DNA from: Leptospira jelokensis
GTDB taxonomy: Bacteria > Spirochaetota > Leptospiria > Leptospirales > Leptospiraceae
DNA: 64,000 bases
NCBI RefSeq assembly: GCF_004769635.1
Contig: NZ_RQGH01000040.1
Span: 65,442-129,441 of the forward strand
Direction: 5' to 3'
Part shown: positions 41,337 through 50,426 of the stretch, piece after piece
Numbering within the stretch: position 1 is the first letter of the stretch
How the letters are laid out: every line of letters starts with the position of its first letter
The notes under the pieces: model-generated
Databases searched by the model: none
The model's input: only the letters and a program-made list of their open reading frames with translations
Told to the model about the DNA's origin: nothing
Translations under genes and position numbers: made by a program

Positions 41337-42548
41337 ATGGGAAAAATTAAAGTAAAAACACCGTTAGTTGAGTTAGACGGCGATGAAATGACAAGAATCA
41401 TTTGGAAAGAAATCAAAGATCGTTTCATCCACCCTTACTTAGATATTACATTAGAGTATTATGACCTCGGTGTAGAGTATCGTGATAAAACGGATGACCA
41501 AGTGACTGTTGATTCTGCAAACGCGATCAAAAAACACGGTGTAGGCGTAAAATGTGCTACTATCACTCCAAATGCTGACCGTGTAAAAGAATACAACCTC
41601 AAACAAGAATGGAAATCTCCTAACGGAACAATTCGTGCGATTTTAGATGGAACTGTATTTCGTAAACCTATCATTATCAAAAACATTCCTGCAGCTGTAA
41701 ATTCTTGGAAAAAACCAATTGCGATTGGTCGTCATGCATATGGTGACATTTATCGTGATGTGGAAATCCAAGTAGACGGTCCAGGAAAAGTAGAACTTGT
41801 ATATACTGATGCATCTGGAAAGGAAAAACAAAGACTACTTGTCAATGAATTCAAAGGTGCCGGTGTTGCACTCGCAATGCACAACTTAGATGAATCCATT
41901 AAATCTTTTGCGAAAGCATGTTTCAACTATGCATTGTCTGAAAAGATCAGCATCTGGTTTGCCACAAAAGATACTATTTCTAAAAAGTACCATGCTCGTT
42001 TCCGTGATATCTTTGATACCATGGCAAAAGAACAAGAAGCCGCTATGAAAGCAGCAGGCATTACTTACAGTTACTTCCTGATTGATGATGCTGTAGCGCA
42101 GATCATGAAAAACGAAGGTGGTCAACTTTGGGCTCTCATGAACTATGATGGTGATGTGATGAGTGATATGGTTGCTTCTGGTTTTGGTTCCCTTGGTCTA
42201 ATGACTTCTGTTCTTGTTTCACCAGATGGAAAATACGAATACGAGGCAGCTCACGGAACTGTAACTCGTCACTACCGCAAATACCAAAAAGGAGAAACTA
42301 CTTCTACAAATTCAGTCGCTTCCATTTTTGCTTGGACGGGTGCACTTGCAAAACGTGGTGAACTTGATGGAACTCCTGATGTAGTGAATTTTGCTCACAA
42401 ATTAGAAGAAGCGATCATCGAAACGATTGAGGGAGGAGAAATGACAAAAGATCTTCTTTCTCTTTCAACCGCTGCGAAAAAAACGGAATTGGATACCTTC
42501 CAATTTATGGAAGCAGTACAAAAACGTTTGGATGCCAAACTTAAATAG
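41337..42548 (+). CDS. icd: NADP-dependent isocitrate dehydrogenase (eukaryote-like type)
   Basis: 403 residues. Oxidative decarboxylation of isocitrate to 2-oxoglutarate in the TCA cycle, giving NADPH. The N-terminus [13 protein letters not shown], the substrate segment S-P-N-G-T-I-R near residue 94, R-H-A-Y-G-D-I-Y-R near 132 and the metal Asp in F-G-S-L-G-L-M-T and [12 protein letters not shown] are typical of the homodimeric type II enzyme also found in mitochondria, unlike E. coli Icd. AGGAG is 6 bases before the ATG. A strong terminator follows. Confidence 0.95.
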   Translation: MGKIKVKTPLVELDGDEMTRIIWKEIKDRFIHPYLDITLEYYDLGVEYRDKTDDQVTVDSANAIKKHGVGVKCATITPNADRVKEYNLKQEWKSPNGTIRAILDGTVFRKPIIIKNIPAAVNSWKKPIAIGRHAYGDIYRDVEIQVDGPGKVELVYTDASGKEKQRLLVNEFKGAGVALAMHNLDESIKSFAKACFNYALSEKISIWFATKDTISKKYHARFRDIFDTMAKEQEAAMKAAGITYSYFLIDDAVAQIMKNEGGQLWALMNYDGDVMSDMVASGFGSLGLMTSVLVSPDGKYEYEAAHGTVTRHYRKYQKGETTSTNSVASIFAWTGALAKRGELDGTPDVVNFAHKLEEAIIETIEGGEMTKDLLSLSTAAKKTELDTFQFMEAVQKRLDAKLK

Positions 42549-42559
42549 TTTGTCCACTT

Positions 42560-42592
42560 CACCCTGTCTATTGGCAGGGTGATTTTCTTTTC
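42560..42592 (+). terminator. Intrinsic terminator of icd
   Basis: CACCCTG (42560-42566) pairs perfectly with CAGGGTG (42575-42581), 8-base loop, followed by ATTTTCTTTTCTTT. It begins 12 bases after the icd stop. Confidence 0.85.
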
Positions 42593-42638
42593 TTTATTTT
42601 CTTGCCTTCTTTCTTTTTCCTTATCCAATAAACATTCC

Positions 42639-43898
42639 ATGACGAACTCATCCAAATCTTTACTTGATGCCTTTATGGATTGGTATTTAGTTGAGATGCC
42701 AAAAATCGATTCTCCTGCTTTGTTATTTCATTCCTATATTCAATACTTACAAACTTTAGGTTTAGAAATTATTCGAGGCAATATGGGGACAAGGACCTTA
42801 CACCCTCAAGTGGAAACTCTCGCTTACCTTTGGGCCCCAAATGACCAAAAGAAAACGTTTGATATACAAGTGGATACTTTATTCCATTCTAGCAAATTTT
42901 ATGAATTTCCAAACTCGTTTGTTCGCGTCACCAAATTTCGGTTAGGTTCAATACAGTCATCACAATTCACTGCAAGTCCTATTCAATATGTTTTAACTTC
43001 AAAGAAAACTTTCTATTATCCATTTGAGGCAGGTTATACAGGGCCTTATCCATATCCGATATTGGAAGAACTCGCTCCATCTGGTGCCACTGGTTACTTT
43101 GCTGTACCTGTGATCCAAAAAGGCAATAGTTATGCTTTTTTGAGTTTGTTAACCAAAAAACCATTTGGATTTGATGCGACCGAATTAGATTTTTTAACCA
43201 AAACATTAAACCTAATTGCACTCAAGTGGTGGACTTTCATCCAATCCGAACTCACGGAATCCTTGTTGAGTATTTATTTAGGAAAACGTACTGGTTCTAC
43301 GGTATATTCTGGAAAAATTTATTTAGGAGAGTTGGACAATATCCAATCAGTGATTTGGTTTTCTGACATTAGAAATTATTCAGGTATCAGTGAAAAACTT
43401 TCACCTAAAGAAGTGATACAGTTGTTAAATGACTATTTTGGGATTGCGATTCCAAAGATTGAAGCTTACGGCGGAGAAGTATTAAAACTTTTAGGAGATG
43501 GAATTCTTGCTGTCTTTCCCTTCCAGAAACATAACAAACGAGTGGTTGGAAAAAAAGTTTTACTTGCGATTCGTAAATTAGGAGATGAACTTCATAAATT
43601 AAACCAAAAGAGGGAATCTGAAGGGAAAATTTCCATCCATCATGGCGTTGGTCTGCATTCCGGAGAAATATTATATGGAAATATAGGGTCTTTGGATCGA
43701 CTGGATTTTACAGTGATTGGGGAAGCTGTGAATTTAACCAGTAGGATTGCTGGAATGTGTGGAGAATTAGGAAAAGCTGTACTTGCTTCCGAAGATTTGG
43801 CTCACCAAATCCCCGTTCGTTGGGAAGAGTTGGGAGAACACAAACTGAAAGGAATCAGTTCCCCTAAAAAAATATACGCTATTTCAGAAAAAAAATAA
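42639..43898 (+). CDS. Class III adenylate/guanylate cyclase with N-terminal sensory domain
   Basis: About 419 residues. The N-terminal half (about 1-200) looks like a GAF-type fold (A-V-P-V-I-Q-K-G-N-S-Y-A-F-L-S-L near 150-165). The C-terminal catalytic domain has the first metal Asp in W-F-S-D-I-R-N-Y-S (about 240), the second in L-L-G-D-G-I-L-A-V-F (about 285), and D-F-T-V-I-G-E-A-V-N-L-T-S-R with the transition-state Asn and Arg. Class III cyclases make cAMP or cGMP; the substrate-specifying residues are not decisive here. The ATG at 42639 follows the icd terminator by about 45 bases. Cytosolic; no membrane helix in the chosen frame. Confidence 0.87.
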   Translation: MTNSSKSLLDAFMDWYLVEMPKIDSPALLFHSYIQYLQTLGLEIIRGNMGTRTLHPQVETLAYLWAPNDQKKTFDIQVDTLFHSSKFYEFPNSFVRVTKFRLGSIQSSQFTASPIQYVLTSKKTFYYPFEAGYTGPYPYPILEELAPSGATGYFAVPVIQKGNSYAFLSLLTKKPFGFDATELDFLTKTLNLIALKWWTFIQSELTESLLSIYLGKRTGSTVYSGKIYLGELDNIQSVIWFSDIRNYSGISEKLSPKEVIQLLNDYFGIAIPKIEAYGGEVLKLLGDGILAVFPFQKHNKRVVGKKVLLAIRKLGDELHKLNQKRESEGKISIHHGVGLHSGEILYGNIGSLDRLDFTVIGEAVNLTSRIAGMCGELGKAVLASEDLAHQIPVRWEELGEHKLKGISSPKKIYAISEKK

Positions 43899-43924
43899 GA
43901 TCGGTTCGATCAATTCGGTGGCAA

Positions 43925-43974
43925 GCTCAACTTGAGCCAATACGAGTCTTACGAATTTCAAATTTTCGTAAGAC
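43925..43974. terminator. Two hairpins between convergent genes
   Basis: GCTCAA-c-TTGAGC (43925-43937) and GTCTTACGAA / TTCGTAAGAC (43946-43955 and 43965-43974) are both perfect. They lie between the cyclase (ends 43898) and the minus-strand gene ending at 44036, so they probably end both transcripts, although T-runs are poor. Confidence 0.5.
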
Positions 43975-44035
43975 CCTTACTTTACAATTGACTTAAGTTT
44001 CTATCAAAATAACAAATTCGCTTCCAAAAATTTTT

Positions 44036-44881
44036 TTATCGCACAATTACCCATTTTCCACCGATTCGACTCAGATAAATAGGGATGGCAGCTCCTTTTT
44101 TTGAAGTGATCACAGGTTCTCCTTTGGGATCTGTAATTTCAAGGATCTGATTGTTACAAATTAACTTAAATTTGATTTTGATTGGGTTGAATTTCCATGT
44201 GGAACCAATTGCCTTTGTCATCCCTTGTATGGATTTCAATTCATCCACTTCGTTATAAGGGTAGTATCGGACTTCGGATGTGTCTTTTGCACGAAAGGCA
44301 GTGGCAGAAAGTATTTTTTTATGATCCTTTGTGTTGAGTACTTTTGTGAAGTCTTTTAAAAAGTCAATGGCAGAGGTTTCTAATTCCTGATTCAAAGTAA
44401 GTGATTCTGCTTGTTTCCATAATTCACTTGGGGGAAAAAATGGAGGATCAAAGGAAATTTCTTTCCATTCTCCTAAATTGGTTTGGTTTGTCTCATTCCA
44501 TTCGTAGTGATGGAGTAAAACTCCTTCGTCTGGGAACTGGCCTTTCTGTCCTAAAATCAATTTCACTTCAGCTTCTTTTGGAAAATCAGATTTGTTTTTG
44601 TCTTTTTTGTTGGTTTTCCGTTCTGATAATCGGACCTTCAGTTTGTTTGTCCCAGGGATGATCCAATAGTTGATGTCTGCTTGGCCAGAAGAGTCATCAT
44701 TGGAATGGCCACTGCGAACCGAATAACCATTCACATCAATTTCTAAATTTAGAGAGTAGTTTTTATAGGTGATGATAAAATAACCTTCTTTAGGTGGACC
44801 AGGAGGGACCGGTTTTTCTTCCGAAACGATTGGGTGTATGAGAAAAAAAGAAAAGAAAAGTAGAAGGAAAAACGGTTTCAT
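44036..44881 (-). CDS. Exported protein of unknown function
   Basis: 281 residues. The ATG at 44881 has GGAG 8 bases upstream and starts a signal peptide (P-F-F-L-L-L-F-F-S-F-F-L-I-H-P-I-V-S); the frame further upstream to 45028 lacks these features. A beta-rich domain (about 35-130, Y-F-I-I-T-Y-K-N-Y-S-L-N-L-E-I-D-V-N-G) is followed by a linker and a helical/beta C-terminal part (W-K-F-N-P-I-K-I-K-F-K-L). No family recognised. The rhomboid-like gene precedes it by 115 bases on the same strand, so they may be an envelope pair. Confidence 0.6.
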   Translation of the reverse strand: MKPFFLLLFFSFFLIHPIVSEEKPVPPGPPKEGYFIITYKNYSLNLEIDVNGYSVRSGHSNDDSSGQADINYWIIPGTNKLKVRLSERKTNKKDKNKSDFPKEAEVKLILGQKGQFPDEGVLLHHYEWNETNQTNLGEWKEISFDPPFFPPSELWKQAESLTLNQELETSAIDFLKDFTKVLNTKDHKKILSATAFRAKDTSEVRYYPYNEVDELKSIQGMTKAIGSTWKFNPIKIKFKLICNNQILEITDPKGEPVITSKKGAAIPIYLSRIGGKWVIVR

Positions 44882-44996
44882 TTGTATTTCTCCAAGATTT
44901 GGTAAAGGAGAATTCAATCGTAAAATTCTAGATTTGTCCATTGAAAAAAATGAATTAAAAATGGATTCGGATTCAGGATTGGAGTTTGTTTTTCGT

Positions 44997-45752
44997 TTAT
45001 GGTAGAAATTTTTTTCCGTTTCGATCAAAGAAAAAATTGGTTTGGCAGACTGTGCAGTGGAACCTTCCGTACTTTTTGGCCGGAATCGGATGGTTACAAG
45101 ATGGACAAAGTACCGTTTTGTTTTGGAAAGTGGTTAACCTAAGTTTATGTTCGAGTTTGTCTAAAAATTGGTGTCTGACTAGAACGGTTGCGATCACCAC
45201 ACCACTGAGAAAGGTGACAACTTGTCCCGCATAAGTTGTTTTGACATTCGAATGGAGCTCCACAAGGTAAAGGTAGGTTTGGACAACAATCCAAATGCTC
45301 AAACTAACAAAGATAGGAACTTCACGGATCACTAATTTTTCAAAGACCATTGTAATTTTTACATTGGGAAAAAATACATAATACATTCCTAACATTCCTG
45401 ATACAACTCCAGATGTCCCCACAACGGGAGTGATGGAATTCATGTGAAAGAGGTAATAGGTTAAATTGGCAAGAATTCCAAAAAAGAAAAACAAAAAGAA
45501 AAAATGGAGGTGTCCGACAACATCTTCGACATTGTCGGCAAACATATAAAGGTAAATTGCATTGGTCGTCCACTCAACAAAGGATGTATTAAACAAAAAA
45601 GACGCAAGTAAACTGATCCCAAATTCTTGTTTGGGAGTGAATGCATAGGCACCAATCGAATCAAATGAAAGAGTACATAAAGTGAGTAAAATCAAACAAA
45701 TGGTTACGATTGGGAATCGAGACTTTTGATTGGCTTTTTCAAAGACAAACAT
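44997..45752 (-). CDS. Rhomboid-family membrane protein lacking the catalytic His, with C-terminal zinc ribbon
   Basis: 251 residues from the ATG at 45752 (an in-frame TTG at 45776 would add eight). Six membrane helices. The L1 loop/TM2 region E-W-T-T-N-A-I-Y-L-Y-M-F-A-D-N-V-E matches the rhomboid pattern, and the nucleophile segment P-V-V-G-T-S-G-V-V-S-G-M has Ser115. In active rhomboids the partner His lies in A-H-x-x-G-F-x-x-G; here the aligned segment is A-G-Q-V-V-T-F-L-S-G, with Gln177 in the His place. After TM6 there is a zinc ribbon, C-P-S-C near 216-219 and C-T-V-C near 233-236. So this is probably a non-proteolytic rhomboid-like protein. Confidence 0.75.
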   Translation of the reverse strand: MFVFEKANQKSRFPIVTICLILLTLCTLSFDSIGAYAFTPKQEFGISLLASFLFNTSFVEWTTNAIYLYMFADNVEDVVGHLHFFFLFFFFGILANLTYYLFHMNSITPVVGTSGVVSGMLGMYYVFFPNVKITMVFEKLVIREVPIFVSLSIWIVVQTYLYLVELHSNVKTTYAGQVVTFLSGVVIATVLVRHQFLDKLEHKLRLTTFQNKTVLCPSCNHPIPAKKYGRFHCTVCQTNFFFDRNGKKFLP

Positions 45753-45969
45753 CTTAAATTGGGGACTCTGGACCAAATGTAATTGTTAGGTGAAAATTTG
45801 CCAATCAAGTTTCTTTGGAATGAAAAATTGTTTGTGATGATCATTCTCGAGATCCCACTTATATAAAAAGAATATTGGGATGAATCTATCGATTGAAGTT
45901 TATTTTGGTAGTCGCGTTAAAGGGTGTAGACCCTAATAAAATGGAAAATTGAGTTTACCATTTAAATTC

Positions 45970-46560
45970 TTAGAACTTTTTGATTTCCCTCAAATGCAGA
46001 TAATTCAAAATGATTTTAGTCAAATTTTGTTTTGTTTTGGCTTTATTCTTCTTGTCTACAGAAGTTAGCAACCAAAGACCCTGATTGATCATTCCCACCA
46101 TGATGTAAGCCTCCTCAAAACTAGGTAAATTTTCTATGTATTTTTCTTTCACCATTCGTTCTAGAAAATCTTGAATTGGTTTTTTGATATAGTGTTCTTC
46201 TAAGGAAATCATTTCTTCTTTCGTCAGAACACTATAGCTATCACGTATCCAAATTTGAACAAAATCAGAATCATCAGCTAAGTCCCATAGATTTGGAATT
46301 GATTTTTTGAAGGCGTTCCAACTCATATTCTCCCATTTCCTCGAAGCAGATTCATTGATCATGCGACAGACTTCAAAAAAAATCTGCCGTTTGTTTGTGA
46401 AATGATGGTACAAGGCACCTTTGGTGATTTGGAGTTCACTTATGATTCCTTCAACGGAAGTTTCTGCGAATCCTTTTTTTCCAAACATTTTTTTTGCAAC
46501 GTTTAGGATCGTACTTTTAGTTTCTTGCCCTTTGAGGATTTTTTGACTCATTGCTTTCAT
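45970..46560 (-). CDS. TetR-family transcriptional repressor
   Basis: 196 residues. The N-terminal helix-turn-helix is clear: T-K-S-T-I-L-N-V-A-K-K-M-F-G-K-K-G-F-A-E-T-S-V-E-G-I... with I-T-K-G-A-L-Y-H-H-F (about residues 17-62). The C-terminal ligand domain is unrecognised. It follows the SRPBCC gene on the same strand by 56 bases, and an inverted repeat of TetR type (47236-47254) lies upstream of that gene, so it probably represses the two-gene unit. The inducer is unknown. Confidence 0.9.
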   Translation of the reverse strand: MKAMSQKILKGQETKSTILNVAKKMFGKKGFAETSVEGIISELQITKGALYHHFTNKRQIFFEVCRMINESASRKWENMSWNAFKKSIPNLWDLADDSDFVQIWIRDSYSVLTKEEMISLEEHYIKKPIQDFLERMVKEKYIENLPSFEEAYIMVGMINQGLWLLTSVDKKNKAKTKQNLTKIILNYLHLREIKKF

Positions 46561-46616
46561 ATCGATTCACTAAAAAATACAAACCAATGTAAGATTTCTA
46601 GTGAATCAAACCTTTA

Positions 46617-47138
46617 CTACTTTTCGGCCACTTCTTTTAATTTTGCAAGACATGTTTCAAAATCCTTTCCTAACATAGAATCCAAAAACAACCCAAATAT
46701 CCTACCAATCGGGTAATCTAAGTTTCCTTCATTATGCCATATAACGATGGTTTTGGTTCCATCCGGTTTTAACTCAAATTTTGAAGTTGCAACCATAGGT
46801 TGTGGCTCTTCAAATACAAGATTCATTTTTACGAATACATTTGATTCTGCTGAGTCAATTGTCATTGAACCTTTTCCGTTGATTGGTCCATTCCATTCTT
46901 GTTTGTGTCCAGGTTTACCAGGTTCACCTGTCACAGATACTTTTTGGTTTGGATCAAGACTTGCCCATACTGACCATTTATCCCACTCGGCAAAGTTTTG
47001 GAGTAGGGGATATACTTTGTTTGGGGCAGCGTTCACAGTGATTGATCTTTCGACGTGATACTGTGCTGGCAATAAAGCTGACACGATTAACAAAAGAATT
47101 AAAAAGCTAACAAAACCTAATAGAATTTTTTTTATCAT
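46617..47138 (-). CDS. Membrane-anchored SRPBCC (START-like) protein
   Basis: 173 residues. One N-terminal membrane helix (I-L-L-G-F-V-S-F-L-I-L-L-L-I-V-S-A-L), then a START/polyketide-cyclase fold: V-E-R-S-I-T-V-N-A-A-P-N-K-V-Y-P-L-L near 30-47, W-D-K-W-S-V-W near 53 and a long C-terminal helix (G-L-F-L-D-S-M-L-G-K-D-F-E-T-C-L). These domains bind hydrophobic ligands. AGAGG precedes the ATG. Under likely TetR control, it may bind or remove the compound sensed by the regulator. Confidence 0.8.
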   Translation of the reverse strand: MIKKILLGFVSFLILLLIVSALLPAQYHVERSITVNAAPNKVYPLLQNFAEWDKWSVWASLDPNQKVSVTGEPGKPGHKQEWNGPINGKGSMTIDSAESNVFVKMNLVFEEPQPMVATSKFELKPDGTKTIVIWHNEGNLDYPIGRIFGLFLDSMLGKDFETCLAKLKEVAEK

Positions 47139-47235
47139 ACATTACCTCTTGTCTTTGCTAAATTTCTTTTAACTCTATTGGGAGTGCAAACATTAAATGA
47201 AATATATTGACAAAATCATTTTGAATGATTTAAAA

Positions 47236-47254
47236 CATACCATCGGTCGGTATG
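47236..47254 (-). promoter_or_regulatory. Candidate TetR operator
   Basis: CATACC (47236-47241) and GGTATG (47249-47254) form a perfect inverted repeat with a 7-base centre containing CGGTC, like the A-C-C-G-A-C-C-G-G-T-type sites of many TetR repressors. It is about 98 bases upstream of the SRPBCC start. Confidence 0.5.
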
Positions 47255-47307
47255 CAATCATTTGGGTTTTATAAAATTTTAGGAGGTATTCGTACTTATC
47301 GTTTGGT

Positions 47308-49149
47308 TTAGAAATACAAATAGAAAAAGAAGGTAATTCCAAGTAAAATGCCATACAACCATTCGTCTCGTTTGCGAAACAAAGTAAATAAGGGTTGGTT
47401 AGGTAATCTTTTTTGGTAGGTATGATAACAGGAAAACAATAGAAATATAAGGAAACCAATCACAGCGAAACTGAGTTTGTTTGCTGGAAATTGAACCCTA
47501 ATATAGATTAGTGTTAAAAACAAAAAAATCAAAATAAAAACCAAAAGCAGGTTTCGAAAACTGGAAGGTTTTATCATCCCAAACCAAATGGATTGGTTTT
47601 GGGTTTGTGCATCGGTTTCACTTTCTTCATTTCGTTTCCGGTATTCGATGAAAGCAGCAGTCAGAAGTGTTATGAGTGCAAAATGAAAGATCAAAAATAC
47701 CCTGTGTAAAAAATTTAATTCTTCACCAAATGTGAGTTTAATGAAGTTTGGGCTAAATTGTGAATAAAAATAGGGTGAGAAAAGGGAAAGGATTGGAGTG
47801 AGTAAAATGGTCCCACAGATCATCCGAGTGTTGATGCGAACATTAAAAATTCCTAACAAAAAAACAACAAGTAGGGCGGGTGTGAAGTGAGAACTTTGGT
47901 TTGATAGTTCAATGAAAAAGTTTTTCTTTGAGTTGGGATCAATGAGTAAAATGGCAAAGGCAGTCACGATTAAAGAAAATACAATCAGGAAAATCCTTCC
48001 AGATTTCATTTCCATTTCGTCGGAAAGTGGTTTTCCTTTTTTTCCCAAGAATGGTTTATAAAAATCAATGGTGAATAAAGTCGCGGCAGAGTGTAACATG
48101 GAGTCAATGCTTGAAAAAATGGCTCCAAGTAAACCAGCTAGGATCACTCCAATCAAACCATATCCTACAGGAACAACAAGGACGACTAACTTGGAAAAGG
48201 CTTCATCGGGAGCAATGTTTGCCGTTTCTCCGAGGGATGACCAAATTTGGTATGCAGCAACACCCGTAAGGATAGAGAAAAAAGGAACTGTCAGTTTGAG
48301 TAATCCACCAACTAAAATGCCAAAACGTGCCTCTCTTAGTGATTTTCCACCTAATGTACGCTGCACGACATATTGGTTTGTGTTCCAATAAAAAGTGTGT
48401 AATAAAAAAAGTCCGCTAAGTGCGCCCGTCCAAGGAAGGGTAGGGTGGTTTGGTGGCAGGTAAAAATTCATTTTACTAAGACCATCCAACCGATTTTCTT
48501 CCTTTGCGAAGAGTTCTACAAGGCCACCAACTTCTGGTCTTGTGATGGAGAGGTAAGCAAGCACGAGTCCCGATGCCAATATCAAAAATGTTTGGATCAC
48601 ATCAGTATAAACTACCGATTTTAACCCACCAAACCAAGTGTAGATGGTGGAAGTAAAAGCAATCCAAATTACTAGTTCTGCATAAGAGAGTGTAAGTCCT
48701 AAATTTTGTAAAAAAGGTAAAAAACTGCGAGCACCAATGTACAAGGCACCAGTGAGTTGGATGGTGATGAGGATGAGAGATATAGCGGAATAAATCCTTC
48801 CTGTTTGTTTTCCAAATTTTTCCTGTAAAAATTGAGAAAGGGTAAAAAACTTTTTCCGTCGGAATAGTGGCAAAAAAACAAAAGCCAATAATACAATGGC
48901 AGGGATGGATCCAAATTCATAATGGCTCTGTGCAAAACCCACAGAAAATCCAATGCCAAGCATCCCGACAAGGTGGTTAGCGGAAATATTGGTTCCAAAT
49001 AAAGAGCCAGCAATCCCCCACCAGGGAAGGCTACGTCCACCGAGGAAATAATCTTTTGAAGATGATTCCTTTCGGCCCGCATACATTCCAATTCCCAAAA
49101 CGAGGAGGAAGGTGAAGCCAAAAAAAAGCATATCTATCGTTGTGATCAT
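47308..49149 (-). CDS. Sodium/solute symporter (SSS/SGLT family)
   Basis: 613 residues with about 14 membrane helices. N-terminal M-L-F-F-G-F-T-F-L-L-V-L-G-I-G-M-Y, D-Y-F-L-G-G-R-S-L-P-W-W, S-L-F-G-T-N-I-S-A-N-H-L-V-G and I-Y-T-W-F-G-G-L-K-S-V-V-Y-T-D-V-I-Q are family signatures; L-L-G-A-I-F-S-S-I-D-S-M-L contains the Na+ site Ser residues. The motifs resemble the SGLT branch (sugar or inositol) but the substrate cannot be read. The frame allows ATG 49149 or 49131; neither has a strong ribosome site. Divergent from the monooxygenase gene. Confidence 0.9.
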   Translation of the reverse strand: MITTIDMLFFGFTFLLVLGIGMYAGRKESSSKDYFLGGRSLPWWGIAGSLFGTNISANHLVGMLGIGFSVGFAQSHYEFGSIPAIVLLAFVFLPLFRRKKFFTLSQFLQEKFGKQTGRIYSAISLILITIQLTGALYIGARSFLPFLQNLGLTLSYAELVIWIAFTSTIYTWFGGLKSVVYTDVIQTFLILASGLVLAYLSITRPEVGGLVELFAKEENRLDGLSKMNFYLPPNHPTLPWTGALSGLFLLHTFYWNTNQYVVQRTLGGKSLREARFGILVGGLLKLTVPFFSILTGVAAYQIWSSLGETANIAPDEAFSKLVVLVVPVGYGLIGVILAGLLGAIFSSIDSMLHSAATLFTIDFYKPFLGKKGKPLSDEMEMKSGRIFLIVFSLIVTAFAILLIDPNSKKNFFIELSNQSSHFTPALLVVFLLGIFNVRINTRMICGTILLTPILSLFSPYFYSQFSPNFIKLTFGEELNFLHRVFLIFHFALITLLTAAFIEYRKRNEESETDAQTQNQSIWFGMIKPSSFRNLLLVFILIFLFLTLIYIRVQFPANKLSFAVIGFLIFLLFSCYHTYQKRLPNQPLFTLFRKRDEWLYGILLGITFFFYLYF

Positions 49150-49262
49150 GGAATGGAAGGAATGGAAACGTCAGACTAGTTTCTTTCTAAAAATAATGCA
49201 AGTCTTAGATTTTTTGAAATCCCTCTTGTCGTAACTAGGCATCCTTTGTTCCATTGGCAACA

Positions 49263-50426
49263 ATGAATCCTATCCCAAAAGCACCCATCATTCGATCCGA
49301 AGACAACTCTGTAGAAGTTGCCTGGTTTTGTGACCTTTGCAATGGAGATTATGAATTTTTAGGAGTTCCTGATGGGAACTTACGTTCCAGCTTTGAACAT
49401 TGCTCCGACATCATCCGAACCGCTGATGAATTGGGGTATCAAAATATACTTTTACCTTCCTCCTACCAAACTGGACAAGATACCCTCACTTTTGCTGCTG
49501 CAGCTTCCCAATTCACAAAACAAATTTCTCTCCTAACGGCGATTCGGTGTGGGGAAATCCATCCACCCATGCTTGCAAGGACTCTTTCCACATTGGATCA
49601 TATGCTTAAGGGAAGGTTGAATATCAATATCATATCATCTGATTTGCCTGGCACAGTGAAAGATAGCAAAACAAGATATGAAATTTCAAAAGAAGTCATC
49701 CAAATTTTGCAACAAGGTTGGACGAAAGACCATATCAAATTCGAAGGAAAACATTACCAATTTGATTTAACCTCAGATCCGGTAAAGTCATACCAAGAGA
49801 ATGGAGGCCCATTATTGTATTTCGGTGGGATTTCTCCGGATGCAAGAGCTCTTTGTGCAGAGTTCTGTGATGTATTCCTTATGTGGCCGGAAACTGAAGA
49901 ACGTTTAGCAGATACAATGAAAGACTTAAGCGAACGTGCCGCAACATTTGGAAGGAAAATTGATTTTGGGTTAAGAATCCATTTGATTGTCAGGGATACA
50001 GAAAACGAAGCAAAAGAAGCCGCAAAACGTCTGTTATCAAAAATAGATATGGATAGGGCAAACGATATCAAACACCGGGCACTTGATTCAAATTCAGCAG
50101 GCGTTTTGCGACAAGATGAACTTAGAAAACAAGCAAACTCAGATCTTTTTATTGAACCAATGATTTGGTCGGGGATCGGACTTGCTCGTTCTGGATGTGG
50201 TTCTGCCATCGTTGGGACCCCAGAGCAAGTGTATGATAAAATCCAAAGGTACATCCAAATGGGAATTCGAGCATTTATCTTCTCTGGTTATCCTCTCATC
50301 GAAGAATCAAAGTTGTTTGCAAAAAAAGTGTTACCTCAAATCAAAACTGTGAACTTTGCAGAAGCACAAGGTAGGAAACCAAAAGGAATTCCCATTACCC
50401 CACTCACTATAGGAGAAAGAAAATAA
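49263..50426 (+). CDS. LLM-class flavin-dependent monooxygenase (SsuD-like)
   Basis: 387 residues. Luciferase-like TIM-barrel flavoprotein: V-A-W-F-C-D-L near the start, [44 protein letters not shown] and a later [10 protein letters not shown], all characteristic of alkanesulfonate-monooxygenase-type enzymes using FMNH2. It could desulfonate organosulfonates, but no flavin reductase or ssu transporter adjoins. Its stop shares one base with the start of the following aldo/keto reductase, so they form a pair. An alternative TTG start is at 49254. Confidence 0.85.
   Translation: MNPIPKAPIIRSEDNSVEVAWFCDLCNGDYEFLGVPDGNLRSSFEHCSDIIRTADELGYQNILLPSSYQTGQDTLTFAAAASQFTKQISLLTAIRCGEIHPPMLARTLSTLDHMLKGRLNINIISSDLPGTVKDSKTRYEISKEVIQILQQGWTKDHIKFEGKHYQFDLTSDPVKSYQENGGPLLYFGGISPDARALCAEFCDVFLMWPETEERLADTMKDLSERAATFGRKIDFGLRIHLIVRDTENEAKEAAKRLLSKIDMDRANDIKHRALDSNSAGVLRQDELRKQANSDLFIEPMIWSGIGLARSGCGSAIVGTPEQVYDKIQRYIQMGIRAFIFSGYPLIEESKLFAKKVLPQIKTVNFAEAQGRKPKGIPITPLTIGERK

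Noticed and set aside
45830..45960. Short frame (about 18 codons) and an AGGGT/ACCCT hairpin near 45920
   Set aside because: No ribosome site, too short to judge and the stem is only five bases; no support for a gene or riboswitch.
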